Assembly (NCBI RefSeq): GCF_016811235.1
Contig: NZ_JAFBID010000025.1
Coordinates: 1 to 64,000 of the forward strand
Length of the DNA: 64,000 bases
Direction: 5' to 3'
From: Microvirga arabica
GTDB lineage: Bacteria > Pseudomonadota > Alphaproteobacteria > Rhizobiales > Beijerinckiaceae
Shown piece after piece: positions 16,240 through 24,827 of the stretch. Numbering within the stretch: the first letter of the stretch is position 1; each line of letters starts with the position of its first letter. Position numbers and translations under genes: made by a program. The notes beneath the pieces are model-generated. The model did no database searches. It had not been told where the DNA came from and worked only from the letters and a program-made list of their open reading frames with translations.

Positions 16240-16632
16240 TTATTGGATCGTCTGGCGAGTGGCCTTCTCAGCTTCAACCAGCACGTCCAGCGCCCTCCAT
16301 GGCTTGGGCATAAACCTCACATCCCTCAACGCTTTCTCATGCTCGTCTTCAAGGGGAGCACCAGAGGTAAGGACTGTCCTCACCCAAGGCCATTTCAGTC
16401 TGACCGTCCGCGCAAGGTCCACACCGTCCATAAGGCACGGAAGTTTCACATCAGAGAACAGGAAGGCAACCTCACCGGCGTGGTGATGCAGATAGTGCAA
16501 AGCCTCCTCGCCGCTCGAAGCCTCAACAATATCAAGATCAGTTTCTTCCAACAGCGCGGCGGCTAGTGACCTAAGCTCTACATCATCCTCAACAATGAGT
16601 GCTTTCTGGCTCGGCTTGTACTGTTGTCCCAT
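16240..16632 (-). CDS. Stand-alone response regulator receiver protein
   Basis: A 130-residue CheY-like receiver with no output domain. It shows the acidic pair in ALIVEDDVELR, the phospho-acceptor Asp in FLFSDVKLP, the switch Thr/Ser in VRTVLTSGAP and the conserved Lys in RFMPKPW. Such single-domain receivers act as phosphate relays; several in alphaproteobacteria act on the PhyR/NepR general stress response. Its start lies inside the 3' end of the NepR-like gene (44-base overlap), which suggests joint translation. A receiver on a mobile element would depend on a host kinase. Confidence 0.88.
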   Translation of the reverse strand: MGQQYKPSQKALIVEDDVELRSLAAALLEETDLDIVEASSGEEALHYLHHHAGEVAFLFSDVKLPCLMDGVDLARTVRLKWPWVRTVLTSGAPLEDEHEKALRDVRFMPKPWRALDVLVEAEKATRQTIQ

Positions 16633-16822
16633 GCGTCAGGCTTCCCCTGTTTGAGTAAGAGCTTTTGCGTTGCTCTTCGTACGAGTTGAGCAGATCGTAG
16701 AACCGCTGAGGCACAGGCAGTTTGAGAAGCTCGCAGTATGTTTCACGAACATAGCGATCCACTGCGGGAGCCAGAGCAGAGAATGTATTGCTACGCGACA
16801 ATTCAATGATGTTCAGGTTCAT
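16589..16822 (-). CDS. NepR-like anti-sigma factor
   Basis: A 77-residue protein whose middle, VRETYCELLKLPVPQRFYDLLNSYEEQ, closely follows the first conserved helix of NepR (L+xxYxxxLxxPVPxRFxDLLxxLxE). NepR binds and holds the ECF sigma factor EcfG until phosphorylated PhyR takes NepR away, switching on the general stress response of alphaproteobacteria. The C-terminal part is divergent and overlaps the receiver gene at 16589-16632. I saw no GGAAC-N16/17-CGTT promoter directly upstream. Family assignment rests on this one block, so it needs a profile search. Confidence 0.65.
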   Translation of the reverse strand: MNLNIIELSRSNTFSALAPAVDRYVRETYCELLKLPVPQRFYDLLNSYEEQRKSSYSNRGSLTHGTTVQAEPESTHC

Positions 16823-17035
16823 AGGAATGAGAACCCTCAGTATGGCCTCTGCGGCGTGCTACAATGAAACGGGTGATTAACTTATGACAGTGATCACCGA
16901 ACCGTGAATCATCGACAAGGTTCCAGCGTGGCAATAAAACAATTGGCAGAACATAGTCGTATTGCTCAGGAGCAGAAGCTTCATCAACTTAGCTATTGAG
17001 CGAACTCACCGCCTAATCAGCAGGGGCTTTCAGCC

Positions 17036-17302
17036 ATGGATATAGCGGTATCTTTGATGATGATCTTTGTTGCCGTGATAGGACTATGTCTATTTCCGCT
17101 TTGGCTTAGAAGAAAACTTACCCAGACTCGGAGGACCATTTCCGCTGGTCTAAATAGAGGTACAGCCGAGCAAACGGCTATTACCGCCCCAAATCGCTTC
17201 ATCCCAATGCCAGACTATCTCAGGACCAAGGACGAAATGGTCGCTTGGCTAGTTTATGAACTGCCAAAGCTAACCTCAGGGCAGCATGAGAGCGGGAAGT
17301 AG
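17036..17302 (+). CDS. Hypothetical protein with an N-terminal membrane anchor
   Basis: An 88-residue frame: a strong N-terminal hydrophobic helix (AVSLMMIFVAVIGLCLFPLW) followed by basic residues LRRKLTQTRR, then a soluble C-terminal half ending in LVYELPKLTSGQHES. The positive charges predict an N-out or signal-anchor topology. AGGGG lies about nine bases before the ATG. Its 3' end overlaps the convergent small peptide gene by 27 bases. Family not recognised. Confidence 0.5.
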   Translation: MDIAVSLMMIFVAVIGLCLFPLWLRRKLTQTRRTISAGLNRGTAEQTAITAPNRFIPMPDYLRTKDEMVAWLVYELPKLTSGQHESGK

Positions 17303-17392
17303 GATAGTTGCCAAGTAGACAAGCAGGGCAACGATCGGGGTAAGGATAACAACGGCGAGGATCAGCAGAAGCGTGACGTTGAGCAGTCTCAT
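17276..17392 (-). CDS. Tiny hydrophobic membrane peptide
   Basis: A 38-codon frame from ATG 17392 to TGA 17276-17278, with GGGAG about eight bases upstream. After MRLLN the peptide is almost entirely hydrophobic, with two short segments split by a proline (LLLILAVVILTPIVALL, then LATILLPALML). The size and content resemble type I toxin or membrane-stress peptides, but this is only a resemblance. It converges with the gene at 17036-17302. Confidence 0.45.
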   Translation of the reverse strand: MRLLNVTLLLILAVVILTPIVALLVYLATILLPALMLP

Positions 17393-17883
17393 GGCAAGGC
17401 TCCCGCACGGCGATATGTGCAGCGTACCGAGAACCTTGACCTTAAAGCGGCACAACCTTGGCTAAACAAAAGAGGCCCCGAAAAGTGGGACCTCAGTTTA
17501 CTAAAGGGAGTGACCGATGCGATCAGTCGGGATCAGTGTCAGCCTTCAACTCACATCGGTCAATTCACGTATCCTTACCGATCGTGAAAGGAACGCTCGT
17601 CTACGTACGGCAAGACATGGGTCTTTGCAATTTTGCTGCAAAAATCTCTGAGCCTATCGTGAGACCTTTGTTCAGGGCTGTTCCCCCCCAGTGGGGGTAG
17701 GGTTCGGTTTGTACAATCGGTCACACTGAAAGCAAGCGGGAGGCTAATCCTAGCTTTGACGCGAGGCCATCAAAGGGGTTGCTCAGGCCAGACCATCAGC
17801 TATATACACATCCCATAACAGCTTGGTTTAGAAGGCTTTCTGGTCCCATTGCTACGGGGCAGAACCCGGCTCCGCTTGGAAGA

Positions 17884-17884
<1 letters not shown>
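17393..17884. other. Intergenic region before the right repeat
   Basis: About 490 bases without a convincing gene. It holds an int-terminator-like module at 17462-17517, an inverted repeat GACCGATG (17512-17519) / CATCGGTC (17554-17561), a C5/G5 hairpin at 17685-17697 and a CTAATCCTAG motif at 17743. The stretch just before the module can be read as RTENLDLKAA, similar to an integrase tail, but the match is weak. Confidence 0.4.
17472..17494 (+). terminator. Hairpin similar to the int terminators
   Basis: GAGGCCCC pairs with GGGACCTC with one mismatch. Upstream CTAAACAAAAGA and downstream CAGTTTACTAAAGGGAG match the flanks of the two hairpins near 9.8 and 10.6 kb. Confidence 0.45.
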
Positions 17885-17963
<79 letters not shown>

Positions 17964-18198
17964 CCGCCACGTGGCTCAAGAGTTCGAAACTGCGACCTTG
18001 GGATTCTTCCTTTTCCCCCACAGATGAACGCCTTTCCTGCTTGACGATGCGCCTGCGCGTCCTGACCAAAGGTGCAGTCGTCTTTCTCCGCAAAGCCTTG
18101 CAATAATCCTACATCGGGAGAGGCTTTCGCCATTGAGACGAAGCCCTCCTGAAAGATGACCGGAGGAGAACCTCCGGCTTTGACAAGGGGCAAGAAAC

Positions 18199-18459
18199 AT
18201 GAAGGACCCGGCCATCGCGCCCGAGGTTGCGGATCCATATGCGACTCTCGAGAAAATCCTCAAAGTCATCGGCAGGTCGTGGTTGAGCGAAGAATGGCGG
18301 CTTGAGGACATTCGCATCCTGGCCCAGGAGGCGCTCCTGAATAAGGGCAGCCTGGACGATACAGAGCGCGCCAAGGCGATCATTCAATCTCGGCTTCGCA
18401 TGAAGATGAGCCCGGAAGCGCCGTTTTCCTCAAAGCGCGGCGAGGGCCTTCCGACCTGA
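18199..18459 (+). CDS. Hypothetical small protein
   Basis: An 86-residue soluble, helical protein starting MKDPAIAPEVADPYATLEKI. AAGGGG lies about eight bases before the ATG, which favours a real gene. It has no signal peptide, membrane segment or known motif. It is the first chromosomal gene after the right repeat; the plus-strand frame is supported over the antisense frames that overlap it by its ribosome site and normal amino acid mix. Confidence 0.55.
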   Translation: MKDPAIAPEVADPYATLEKILKVIGRSWLSEEWRLEDIRILAQEALLNKGSLDDTERAKAIIQSRLRMKMSPEAPFSSKRGEGLPT

Positions 18460-18903
18460 GCAGACGGATGGGTCAAGCCGAATGACGAGAGATGCCCTAT
18501 CCGAAGCGTCACCTCATGAGCCTGCTCCATTCATCTGAAGCTGTGCTGTAGAGTGGCTTTGTTGCAGCGCCTTTCAGGCTGCAAAGGTCAGCCGTGCGGC
18601 ACATTGTCTAAAAAGGGCAAAACCGGAACCAATCTGCTTTTAGTCCTGGCGCTAATCTTTTAATAACTTACCCAACGTTATCTATTTAGGCGAGACAAAC
18701 AAACATAACAGTCTCGCCATGGGGCAGATTTCAATGGCACACGTGAATTTACTGTAGCGCTTCGCATTGCACATCGTGGCGCAGCAATCGCATGCTCTTT
18801 GCGAAGCTTAAAAGATGCTTCCCAGAGCAACTCGGCTTGCATCCTGCGCCAGTTCACGCGCGAGACATCGCATCTCACAATCTATTCTTAGAGCCTGTTG
18901 AAA
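18460..18903. other. Intergenic region upstream of the metalloprotease
   Basis: About 440 bases with no gene. It contains an inverted repeat GGCGAGAC (18689-18696) / GTCTCGCC (18711-18718) with a 14-base AT-rich spacer, about 190 bases before the protease start. This could be a hairpin terminator without T-run or a regulator site. Confidence 0.4.
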
Positions 18904-20583
18904 ATGCCTGCCGTCGAGACCTACAGTTCCACTGGGAATTCTTACATTGACGCTCTCCTCGGCAATACCGAGTGGGTGCCGAGCGACCTGACATACAGCT
19001 TTCCCGCTGCTCCTGGTGCATATGGCGCGTTCTATGGAGACGGCGAGACAGCTAAGGGCTTCGGCTCCTTCAACGACACGCAGCAGGCGATCACGCGGTC
19101 GGCCTTGAAGCTGTTCTCATCCGTCAGCACCCTGACGTTCCAGGAAGTTGCTGGAGCGAGCGCATCGTCGGCCGACCTGCGCTTTGCGCAGTCGGACGTG
19201 CCGGGAACCGCATGGGCCTATTTCCCAACGACGGATGCGACAGGCGGCGATGTCTGGGTCAACAATTCCAGCCGGAACTACGCAAGCCCTGCCAAGGGCA
19301 ACTACGCCTATCTCACCATCGTGCATGAGATCGGTCATGCCCTTGGGCTTGAGCATTCCCACGAGGGCAATATGCCATGGGATCGCGACAGCATGGAATA
19401 CACGGTCATGAGCTATCGCTCATATTCCGGGGCCTCGACCAGCACGGGTTACATGAACGAGACCTGGGGCTATGCGCAGTCGCTGATGATGTACGACATC
19501 GCCGCTCTCCAGCATATCTACGGCGCGAACTACCAGACGAACGGCGGCAGCACGACATATTCATGGAGCCCGACCACGGGCGAGATGTTCGTCAACGGCG
19601 TGGGCCAGGGCGCGCCCGGCGGCAACCAGATCTTCCTCACGGTTTGGGATGGTGGCGGCACGGACACGTACAGCTTCACCAACTATACGACACCCCTGAC
19701 AATCGATCTTCAGCCCGGTGCGTGGACCATCACCGCACAGGAACAACGAGCCAAGCCCCACTGGGTCGGATCCAAGCTCGCCGCCGGCAACATCGCCAAT
19801 GCGCTCCTGCATCAGGGCGACACGCGCGCCCTGATCGAGAACGCTTATGGCGGTTCCGCGAATGACATCATCAAGGGCAATGTTGGCGGAAATACCCTGC
19901 GCGGCAACGCCGGCGACGACAAGCTTTACGGCTTGAGCGGCAACGACGTGCTGATCGGCGGCAGCGGAAAGGACATGCTGAGCGGCGGAACTGGAACGGA
20001 CACGGCCAGCTACAGCACCGCGAAAGCCAGCGTGGTGGCTGACCTCGTGACGAAGGCCAACAATCGCGGCGATGCTGCCGGTGACTCATATTCCAGCATC
20101 GAGTGGCTTACAGGCAGCCCCTACAGCGATACCCTGCGCGGCAATGGCTCGGCCAACAGGATCAATGGCGGCTCCGGCAGCGATATGCTCTACGGACGAG
20201 GCGGAAACGACGTGCTGATCGGCGGCGCGGGCAACGACAAGCTCTATGGGGAGAGCGGGAAGGATCTGCTGACCGGCGGAAGCGGAGCGGATACTTTCGT
20301 ATTCTCCTCTTCGTCCCACTCGCGAATGTCGTCTGCGGACACCATCACGGATTTCCGGCGCGGCTCCGACCACATCGATCTGCGCGGCATCGATGCCAAC
20401 ACGAAGGTTGCAGGCAATCAGGCATTCACCTTTATCGGGAAGAACGCTTTTCACGGAAAAGCCGGGGAACTGCGTTTTGCCGATGGTGTGGTAGCCGGTG
20501 ATGTGAACGGAGACAAGATTGCTGACTTCGGCATCAAGGTCACCGGTCTTTCGGCGCTGTCCAAGGGCGACCTCTATCTTTGA
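18904..20583 (+). CDS. Serralysin-like secreted zinc metalloprotease (M10) with RTX repeats
   Basis: A 559-residue protein with no Sec signal. The N-terminal catalytic domain carries the zinc site HEIGHALGLEH at about residues 141-151 and the Met-turn YTVMSYRSY near residue 169, which define M10B metzincins. From about residue 330 come calcium-binding RTX nonapeptides (GGSGKDMLSGG, GGAGNDKLYGE types) and the M10 C-terminal domain with a type I secretion signal. Substrates would be extracellular proteins. No type I secretion genes are in the window. ATG 18904 is preferred over an in-frame TTG at 18898; no strong ribosome site is visible. Confidence 0.92.
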   Translation: MPAVETYSSTGNSYIDALLGNTEWVPSDLTYSFPAAPGAYGAFYGDGETAKGFGSFNDTQQAITRSALKLFSSVSTLTFQEVAGASASSADLRFAQSDVPGTAWAYFPTTDATGGDVWVNNSSRNYASPAKGNYAYLTIVHEIGHALGLEHSHEGNMPWDRDSMEYTVMSYRSYSGASTSTGYMNETWGYAQSLMMYDIAALQHIYGANYQTNGGSTTYSWSPTTGEMFVNGVGQGAPGGNQIFLTVWDGGGTDTYSFTNYTTPLTIDLQPGAWTITAQEQRAKPHWVGSKLAAGNIANALLHQGDTRALIENAYGGSANDIIKGNVGGNTLRGNAGDDKLYGLSGNDVLIGGSGKDMLSGGTGTDTASYSTAKASVVADLVTKANNRGDAAGDSYSSIEWLTGSPYSDTLRGNGSANRINGGSGSDMLYGRGGNDVLIGGAGNDKLYGESGKDLLTGGSGADTFVFSSSSHSRMSSADTITDFRRGSDHIDLRGIDANTKVAGNQAFTFIGKNAFHGKAGELRFADGVVAGDVNGDKIADFGIKVTGLSALSKGDLYL

Positions 20584-20607
20584 TGCAAAGTATCAAAATC
20601 AATTGCG

Positions 20608-20631
20608 GGGCTCAGCCTATTGGCTGAGCCC
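20608..20631 (+). terminator. Terminator after the metalloprotease gene
   Basis: GGGCTCAGCC (20608-20617) pairs perfectly with GGCTGAGCCC (20622-20631), loop of four, 24 bases after the stop. The T-run is poor but the stem is strong. Confidence 0.75.
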
Positions 20632-20724
20632 ACATGCACAAAAACTCTTTATTAACCATCTGGACAAGCCCCAAGCTTAGGCATTATTCCCACTGAAACA
20701 AGTTTCGGTCCTTGGGGAAGCACG

Positions 20725-20844
20725 ATGGATCGTCCGGGAAGACGCCACCCTGCCAATGACGCGTTGGCCCATCTGATGAACCTGATCGGCCTCGCCTTCA
20801 GCATCAGCTGTCTTTGGATCGTCGCCTCAGCGGCCAAGATGTAA
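20725..20844 (+). CDS. Tiny single-pass membrane protein
   Basis: A 39-codon frame from ATG 20725 to TAA 20842-20844 with GGGGAAG about five bases upstream. The peptide has a charged N-terminus (MDRPGRRHPAND) and one helix, MNLIGLAFSISCLWIVASAA. It converges with the FAD oxidoreductase gene, which ends 21 bases away. The ribosome site and amphipathic layout support a real small protein; function unknown. Confidence 0.5.
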   Translation: MDRPGRRHPANDALAHLMNLIGLAFSISCLWIVASAAKM

Positions 20845-20865
20845 GACAGCCCTGCTTCCGCTGTT

Positions 20866-22155
20866 TCAGCGGGATCGGAATTCCCTAGCCGCGTCAGCAG
20901 CCTGATAGCCCCAATACGTGATCTGAGCTGCGGCACGCCCGACGATGCCGCCATTCCAGGCAAGACCGAAAGGCGAGAAGAGGCGATAGCGGTCGCTCTC
21001 GCCCGTTATCCCTTCCGCAATCACCGTACCGCCGATGGCCGTGGTGTTCATGCCATGACCGCCGAAGGCCGTGCAGTACCACACACCGGGCTTGAGCTGT
21101 CCGATCTGCGGCATCAGATGCCGGGCATAAGACATGAGTCCCGACCAGGCGATCTCCGTCTTCAAGCTGGCGAGCTGCGGGTAGGTTGTCACCATCTCAC
21201 GCCGCAGCAGGGCCGCGATGTCCCGTGGATCCGCCGTGCGTGTGGTGATCCGCCCGCCCCAGAGAATGCGGTTGCCGTCATCGACGAGGCGGTAGTAATC
21301 TCCGGCCCGACGGTCGTCGAGGATCGCGGCGCGCGTGCGGATCGCGCTTTGCACCAGCTCAGGGGCATTCTCCGTGAGCATGACATAAGTGGCAATCGGC
21401 AGGAAGGCGCGCCTCAGGGCCGGCGAGATGGTGCCCGTATAGCCCCCTGTGGTGAACACCACATGCTGCGCTGAAATCTCAGCGTCCTTTGTTCGAACGA
21501 TCTTTCGGGCACCATCCAGAGTGACGGTGGTGGCTGCGGAGTTCTCGTGGACCGCAGCCCTCAGGCGCACTGCCTCGCGGGCGAGCGCGCGGCCGTAGTT
21601 CAGCGGATGAAAATGGAATGCGCCCTTATCCAGGATCGCCTCATGGTATTTCGGGGAGACGAAGAGGCTTCTCACCTCGTCCCGTCCCAAGTAGCGCAGG
21701 TTCAATCCGAACGCGCGCTGCTGGCTCTCGCAGGCGGCCTGCAGGGCGCCGCGCGAGTTGTAGCGCAGCGCCTTTGCGATGCCGGGAACAAGCTTGGCAT
21801 CCGCGATGCCGAGCTCGTCGATGGTGCGGCGAACGATCTCGACGCCTTCCATCGACAGGTGAAAGAGCTCTCTCGCCTGATCCTTGCCGACCCGCCGCTC
21901 GATCGATGACAGCCCCGTGGCATAGCCCGCCGAGACGAAACCGCCGTTGCGCCCTGAGGCGCCCCATGCCACGCGCTGCTCTTCGAGCAGCACCACCTTG
22001 CGCCCGCCGCGGGCGAGCTTCAGCGCCGCAGTCAGTCCGGCAAGCCCGCCGCCCACGATGCAGACATCCGCTTCGATCCGACCGGTCGCAGCCGGATAGG
22101 CTTCAGACGTGGAGACGGTCCGGCTGTAATAGGTGTCGATGTAGGCGGACGACAT
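20866..22155 (-). CDS. FAD-dependent oxidoreductase of the DAO family (PuuB-like)
   Basis: A 429-residue flavoenzyme with the dinucleotide fold ADVCIVGGGLAGLTAALKLA, the GASGRNGGFVSAGYA block typical of gamma-glutamylputrescine oxidase/amine oxidases, and a C-terminal FGGHGMNTTAIGG FAD block. The family oxidises an amine on a small substrate with oxygen. PuuB activity is the nearest guess, though the glutamylation ligase in this window is 17 kb away. It is followed on the same strand by a GAF methionine sulfoxide reductase gene upstream at 22166. Confidence 0.8.
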   Translation of the reverse strand: MSSAYIDTYYSRTVSTSEAYPAATGRIEADVCIVGGGLAGLTAALKLARGGRKVVLLEEQRVAWGASGRNGGFVSAGYATGLSSIERRVGKDQARELFHLSMEGVEIVRRTIDELGIADAKLVPGIAKALRYNSRGALQAACESQQRAFGLNLRYLGRDEVRSLFVSPKYHEAILDKGAFHFHPLNYGRALAREAVRLRAAVHENSAATTVTLDGARKIVRTKDAEISAQHVVFTTGGYTGTISPALRRAFLPIATYVMLTENAPELVQSAIRTRAAILDDRRAGDYYRLVDDGNRILWGGRITTRTADPRDIAALLRREMVTTYPQLASLKTEIAWSGLMSYARHLMPQIGQLKPGVWYCTAFGGHGMNTTAIGGTVIAEGITGESDRYRLFSPFGLAWNGGIVGRAAAQITYWGYQAADAAREFRSR

Positions 22156-22165
22156 GCGGGAAGGA

Positions 22166-22663
22166 CTAGAGCGTCATGTCGGTGGCTGCGATGAAGATCC
22201 GCACGAGCGTCTCGCAGCCCTCGCGGTCCTCGTCGTCGAAGCGGTTGGGGTTGGGGCTGTCGAGATCGAGCACGCCCAGCACCCGACCATCTTCGATCAG
22301 CGGCACGACCAGTTCCGACCGGGACGCGCTGTCGCAGGCGATGTGCCCGGGAAAGGCGTGAACATCCGGCACCAGGATGGATTCCCGGCGTTCCACCGCC
22401 GTGCCGCAGACCCCGCGCCCAACCGCGATGCGCACGCAGGCCGTCTTGCCCTGGAAGGGGCCGAGCACGAGCTCGCCTCCACGCATGAAGTAGAACCCGG
22501 CCCAGTTGAGATCCGGCAGGAACTGATAGATCAGCGCCGACATGTTGGCCGCGTTGGCGATCATGTCCCGTTCGCCTTCCAGGAGGCCAGTGAGCTGCTG
22601 GGCAAGCGAGGCATAGAAGTCCCGCTTGTTGTCGGAGATGGGAATATCTTTGACTTCGAACAT
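22166..22663 (-). CDS. msrC: GAF-domain free methionine-(R)-sulfoxide reductase
   Basis: A 165-residue single GAF-domain protein. Three cysteines match the catalytic and resolving set of fRMsr: in TACVRI, GVCGTA and HIACDS. The enzyme reduces free methionine-R-sulfoxide in the cytoplasm with thioredoxin as electron source. It starts MFEVKDIPISDNKRDFY, and AAGGA lies about eight bases before the ATG at 22663. It sits between the FAD oxidoreductase and an ABC exporter on the same strand. Confidence 0.85.
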   Translation of the reverse strand: MFEVKDIPISDNKRDFYASLAQQLTGLLEGERDMIANAANMSALIYQFLPDLNWAGFYFMRGGELVLGPFQGKTACVRIAVGRGVCGTAVERRESILVPDVHAFPGHIACDSASRSELVVPLIEDGRVLGVLDLDSPNPNRFDDEDREGCETLVRIFIAATDMTL

Positions 22664-22706
22664 GCGGTTTTCCTTAGAAGCCTGAGAAAGGCTTGTCCAG
22701 ACGTGC

Positions 22707-24518
22707 CTATTCGGCCGCCATGTCGGGCCGGTGCACCTTGGCGAAATCCAGCCCCTGATAGTCGCAGAGGCGGCGGTAGAGGCCGCCCTTGCGGTAGAGG
22801 CTGTGGTGATCCCCCTCCTCCACGATCCGCCCCTTGTCGAACACGAGGATGCGGTCAAGCGCACGCACCGTCGAGAGGCGATGGGCGATCACGATGGAGG
22901 TGCGCCCCACCATGAGCCGCTCCATGGCCTGCTGGATCAGCACCTCCGACTCCGAGTCGAGGGCGGAGGTGGCCTCGTCCAGGATCAGGATCGGCGCATC
23001 GGCGAGAAACGCGCGGGCAATCGCCACCCGCTGGCGCTCGCCGCCCGAGAGCTTCACCCCGCGCTCGCCCACCAGCGTGGAATAGCCCTTCGGCAGGCTC
23101 ATGATGAAGTCGTGCGCGTTGGCGAGCCGCGCCGCACGCTCGATCTCCGCCATGCGGGCTCCAGGCCGCCCATAGGCGATGTTTTCGGCCAGCGTGCGAT
23201 GGAACAGGATCGGCTCCTGCTGCACAATGGCGATCTGTGAACGCAGCGACGCCTGCTGAGCCTCGGCGATGTTCTGCCCGTCGATGCGAATCTCGCCGCC
23301 CGTCACGTCGTAGAGGCGCTGGATCAGCTTGACGAGGGTCGTCTTGCCCGAGCCTGAGGGACCCACAAGGCCTACACGCTCGCCTGCATGCATTGTCAAC
23401 GACAGATCGCGATAGAGCGGTGTGTCATGTCCCGCATAATGGAATGTAACGTGGTCGAACGTGACCTCACCGCGCCCGATCCGGATCGGCCTCGCACCGT
23501 CACGATCCGGCACGCCGACGCGCTCCCGGTGAATGTCGATCAGCTCCTCCATGTCGTTCACGGAGCGGCGCAGGTTGTTGATGTGCATGCCCACATCGCG
23601 CAGGTAGCCGTGGATCACGAAATAGGTGGTGAGCACGTAGGCGAGATCGCCCGGCGTGGCGCGGTTATCCCACCACAGCCAGATCGCCGTGCCGATGATC
23701 GCCGCACGGATACCGAGCAGTGCAATGAACTGCACCGTGCCGCTGTTGGTGCCGCGCTGCCAGAGGCGGCTTGTGCGCTTCTGCCACTTGTTCAGCACCC
23801 AGGTGAGGCGCGCATCCTCGCGCGTCTCCGCGCCGAAGGCCTTGACCACCGGATTGCAGCTCAGGGCATCAGCCAGCGTGCCGCCGACACGCGTGTCCCA
23901 GGCATTCGCCAGCCGTGCCGCCGGCGCGACATAGTGGGTCGATAGCAGAGCCGTCATGACAATGTAGCCCACCGCGCTCACGCCGATGACGAGCCCCATC
24001 ACGGGCCAACGCAAGCCGAGCACGATCATCGATCCCGCCAGCACCGTGAGCGACGGCAGGAGCGCCAGCAGAAGCGTATCGTGCATCAGGTCCAGCGCCC
24101 ACATGCCGCGCGTGATCTTGCGTACAGTGGAGCCGGCGAAGGAATTGGCGTGCCAGTCGGTCGAGAAGCGCTGCACGCGCGCAAAGGCATCCTGCGCCAC
24201 CCGGCCCATGACGCGCAGCGTGAGTTCCACGATGCCGTAGAACGCGAGATGGCGCATGACGATCATGATCAGGCCGAGCCCCGTCATGAACGCGAACGCC
24301 ATGAGGGCTGCATGCAAGGCAGCCTCGCGGTTGTCACCGCCTGCCGCGATGGCATCGACGAGCCTGCCGGCAAAGACCGGCATGAACACGTCGGCAAGCG
24401 TGGAGACCATCATAGTGACGACGATCAGCGCCACGTAGCGCGGCTCATGGCGCCAGTGCCGGAACGTGAATCGTAAGACGTCGCGGGTCGCATCCCCGCC
24501 CTTCTTCTGCTGGTTCAT
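22707..24518 (-). CDS. ABC exporter, fused membrane and ATPase domains
   Basis: A half-transporter of about 603 residues: six membrane helices in the first 330 residues, then an ATPase with Walker A GPSGSGKTTL, Q-loop, signature LSGGERQRVAIARAF, Walker B ILILDEATSALD and switch His in IAHRLST. It would work as a dimer in the inner membrane to export lipid, peptide or drug-like molecules; the substrate is not predictable. ATG 24518 (MNQQKKGGD) is chosen; an in-frame GTG at 24548 has a closer purine-rich site and is possible. Confidence 0.88.
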   Translation of the reverse strand: MNQQKKGGDATRDVLRFTFRHWRHEPRYVALIVVTMMVSTLADVFMPVFAGRLVDAIAAGGDNREAALHAALMAFAFMTGLGLIMIVMRHLAFYGIVELTLRVMGRVAQDAFARVQRFSTDWHANSFAGSTVRKITRGMWALDLMHDTLLLALLPSLTVLAGSMIVLGLRWPVMGLVIGVSAVGYIVMTALLSTHYVAPAARLANAWDTRVGGTLADALSCNPVVKAFGAETREDARLTWVLNKWQKRTSRLWQRGTNSGTVQFIALLGIRAAIIGTAIWLWWDNRATPGDLAYVLTTYFVIHGYLRDVGMHINNLRRSVNDMEELIDIHRERVGVPDRDGARPIRIGRGEVTFDHVTFHYAGHDTPLYRDLSLTMHAGERVGLVGPSGSGKTTLVKLIQRLYDVTGGEIRIDGQNIAEAQQASLRSQIAIVQQEPILFHRTLAENIAYGRPGARMAEIERAARLANAHDFIMSLPKGYSTLVGERGVKLSGGERQRVAIARAFLADAPILILDEATSALDSESEVLIQQAMERLMVGRTSIVIAHRLSTVRALDRILVFDKGRIVEEGDHHSLYRKGGLYRRLCDYQGLDFAKVHRPDMAAE

Positions 24519-24827
24519 AGCAACGAACAGGTGACGCTCGGGGCGCACACCTCTCCCGGAATTTTTTAAGGAATGACAACAGGAACGCCAGCTTACCGCG
24601 TTCGATGTCGCTCGATCATCATGGGTAGGGAAATCTTGGTAAGGTTTGCCGGGCCTTGGAGCCCCGCCTGGTGCCGCCTAGGATGTTGGGCGGGACGCGG
24701 GAAGAACGTTCAGCAAGCACACAAAAGCCATGCAGTCCTCCCTCTCTGGAATTAAAACCTGGGTGCAAAGTAGTGCAGTTCGTTCAACTTGGCAACCGCA
24801 GTTTTGTTTCATCGTTGTCCGATCGAT

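Noticed and set aside
16823..16950. Possible EcfG-type stress promoter before the NepR-like gene
   Set aside because: No GGAAC with a CGTT at 16-17 bases spacing was found on the minus strand.
17458..17700. 80-codon plus-strand frame before the right repeat
   Set aside because: Runs through a terminator-like hairpin, no ATG start and no ribosome site.
18550..18590. TGGCTTTGTTGC string reminiscent of insertion-sequence ends
   Set aside because: Single short match without a partner end or transposase nearby.
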